A stretch of 5,514 nucleotides of DNA, from contig JAAYFR010000031.1 in NCBI GenBank assembly GCA_012728155.1, positions 1 to 5,514 on the forward strand. The letters run 5' to 3'. This DNA comes from Bacteroidales bacterium. GTDB taxonomy: Bacteria; Bacteroidota; Bacteroidia; Bacteroidales; Dysgonomonadaceae. Every line of letters begins with the position of its first letter. The first letter of the stretch is position 1. A program made the translations under genes and the position numbers. The notes under the pieces are model-generated. The model was not told the DNA's origin. It did not search any database and saw only the letters and a program-made list of their open reading frames with translations. Of the stretch, positions 5,224-5,514 are shown in pieces.

Positions 5224-5514
5224 ATGGAAAATAAATACCTAAATTCATCAATCTATCTACGTGGATTCATAGGCTTCTTCAAGAAGGAGAATATAACGCT
5301 TCTCTTACTGTTGTTGAGCCTGAATGCCGGTGCTGCACAGCTATTATCCTATCCTTTTGAAATAATACCCAAACCGCAAGAAGTAATAATATTTGAAAAT
5401 GAATCCGGGATTCGACCCGAATCTCTTCAAAAAATATTGTTGATTGGATTTGAGCAAGCTCCCATTCTCGGATGCAACTTATCACAATTAAATCATACGA
5501 ACACTGACGGAAAG
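5224..5514 (+). CDS. N-terminus of a putative exported protein, cut by the window edge
   Basis: An open frame of 97 codons runs from ATG 5224 off the right edge; an in-frame TAA lies shortly upstream. Residues about 20-38 look like a signal peptide: KKEN, a run of six leucines, then small residues ending in AGAAQ. The mature start carries a YPFEIIPKPQEV segment. IIPKPQ-type sequences occur at the N-terminus of GH20-like beta-hexosaminidases and related Bacteroidota glycosidases, but this is too little to name the enzyme. The preceding 39-residue N-terminus is somewhat long for a signal peptide, and a later start is not excluded. It lies outside the element, on the opposite strand from the cargo, and is likely host chromosome. 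Confidence 0.6.
   Translation, partial: MENKYLNSSIYLRGFIGFFKKENITLLLLLLSLNAGAAQLLSYPFEIIPKPQEVIIFENESGIRPESLQKILLIGFEQAPILGCNLSQLNHTNTDGK

Noticed and set aside
5279..5485. Minus-strand 68-residue open frame
   Set aside because: It is antisense to the better-supported exported-protein start and shows no family-like features.
1..5514. CRISPR array, rRNA or insertion sequence
   Set aside because: No regularly spaced repeats, no rRNA-like sequence and no transposase or IS terminal repeats were seen on either strand.

Overview
The window looks like a Bacteroidota chromosome, probably Bacteroidales. The base composition is AT-rich, several genes are preceded by TAnnTTTG-type -7 boxes, and the tyrosine recombinase and the AAA/DUF4143 ATPase are of types common in that phylum. 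No tool was run, so the assignment rests on these signals.

Layout: a class II tRNA-Ser(CGA) lies at the left edge (96-182). Its 3' end carries the 10-base core TCTTTCCGCA (175-184), which recurs in the same orientation at 5058-5067. The roughly 4.9 kb between the copies is read here as a small integrated element. It encodes, all on the minus strand and reading from right to left: an intact tyrosine recombinase beside the right end (3608-4897), an AAA ATPase/DUF4143 gene, a coiled-coil protein of unrecognised family, a class I SAM methyltransferase, and a GNAT acetyltransferase. Both inner ends carry the same set of short motifs, one inverted GGGTGT followed by two direct ACACCC copies exactly 12 bp apart. 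At the right end these sit on the integrase promoter.

The integrase has its full catalytic set, but each cargo gene looks damaged. The ATPase has one in-frame TGA where the family normally has Arg. The coiled-coil gene appears split by a one-base indel near its N-terminus. The methyltransferase stops early and runs directly into an N-terminally truncated acetyltransferase, as expected from a deletion joining two genes. No relaxase, replication gene, excisionase or toxin-antitoxin pair was recognised, so this is best described as a minimal or decaying integrative island. Right of the repeat the chromosome resumes, with the start of an exported protein on the plus strand (5224 to the window edge).

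The most notable signals are the matched motif arrays at the two ends and the deletion-type gene junction. No clearly new biological system could be demonstrated.
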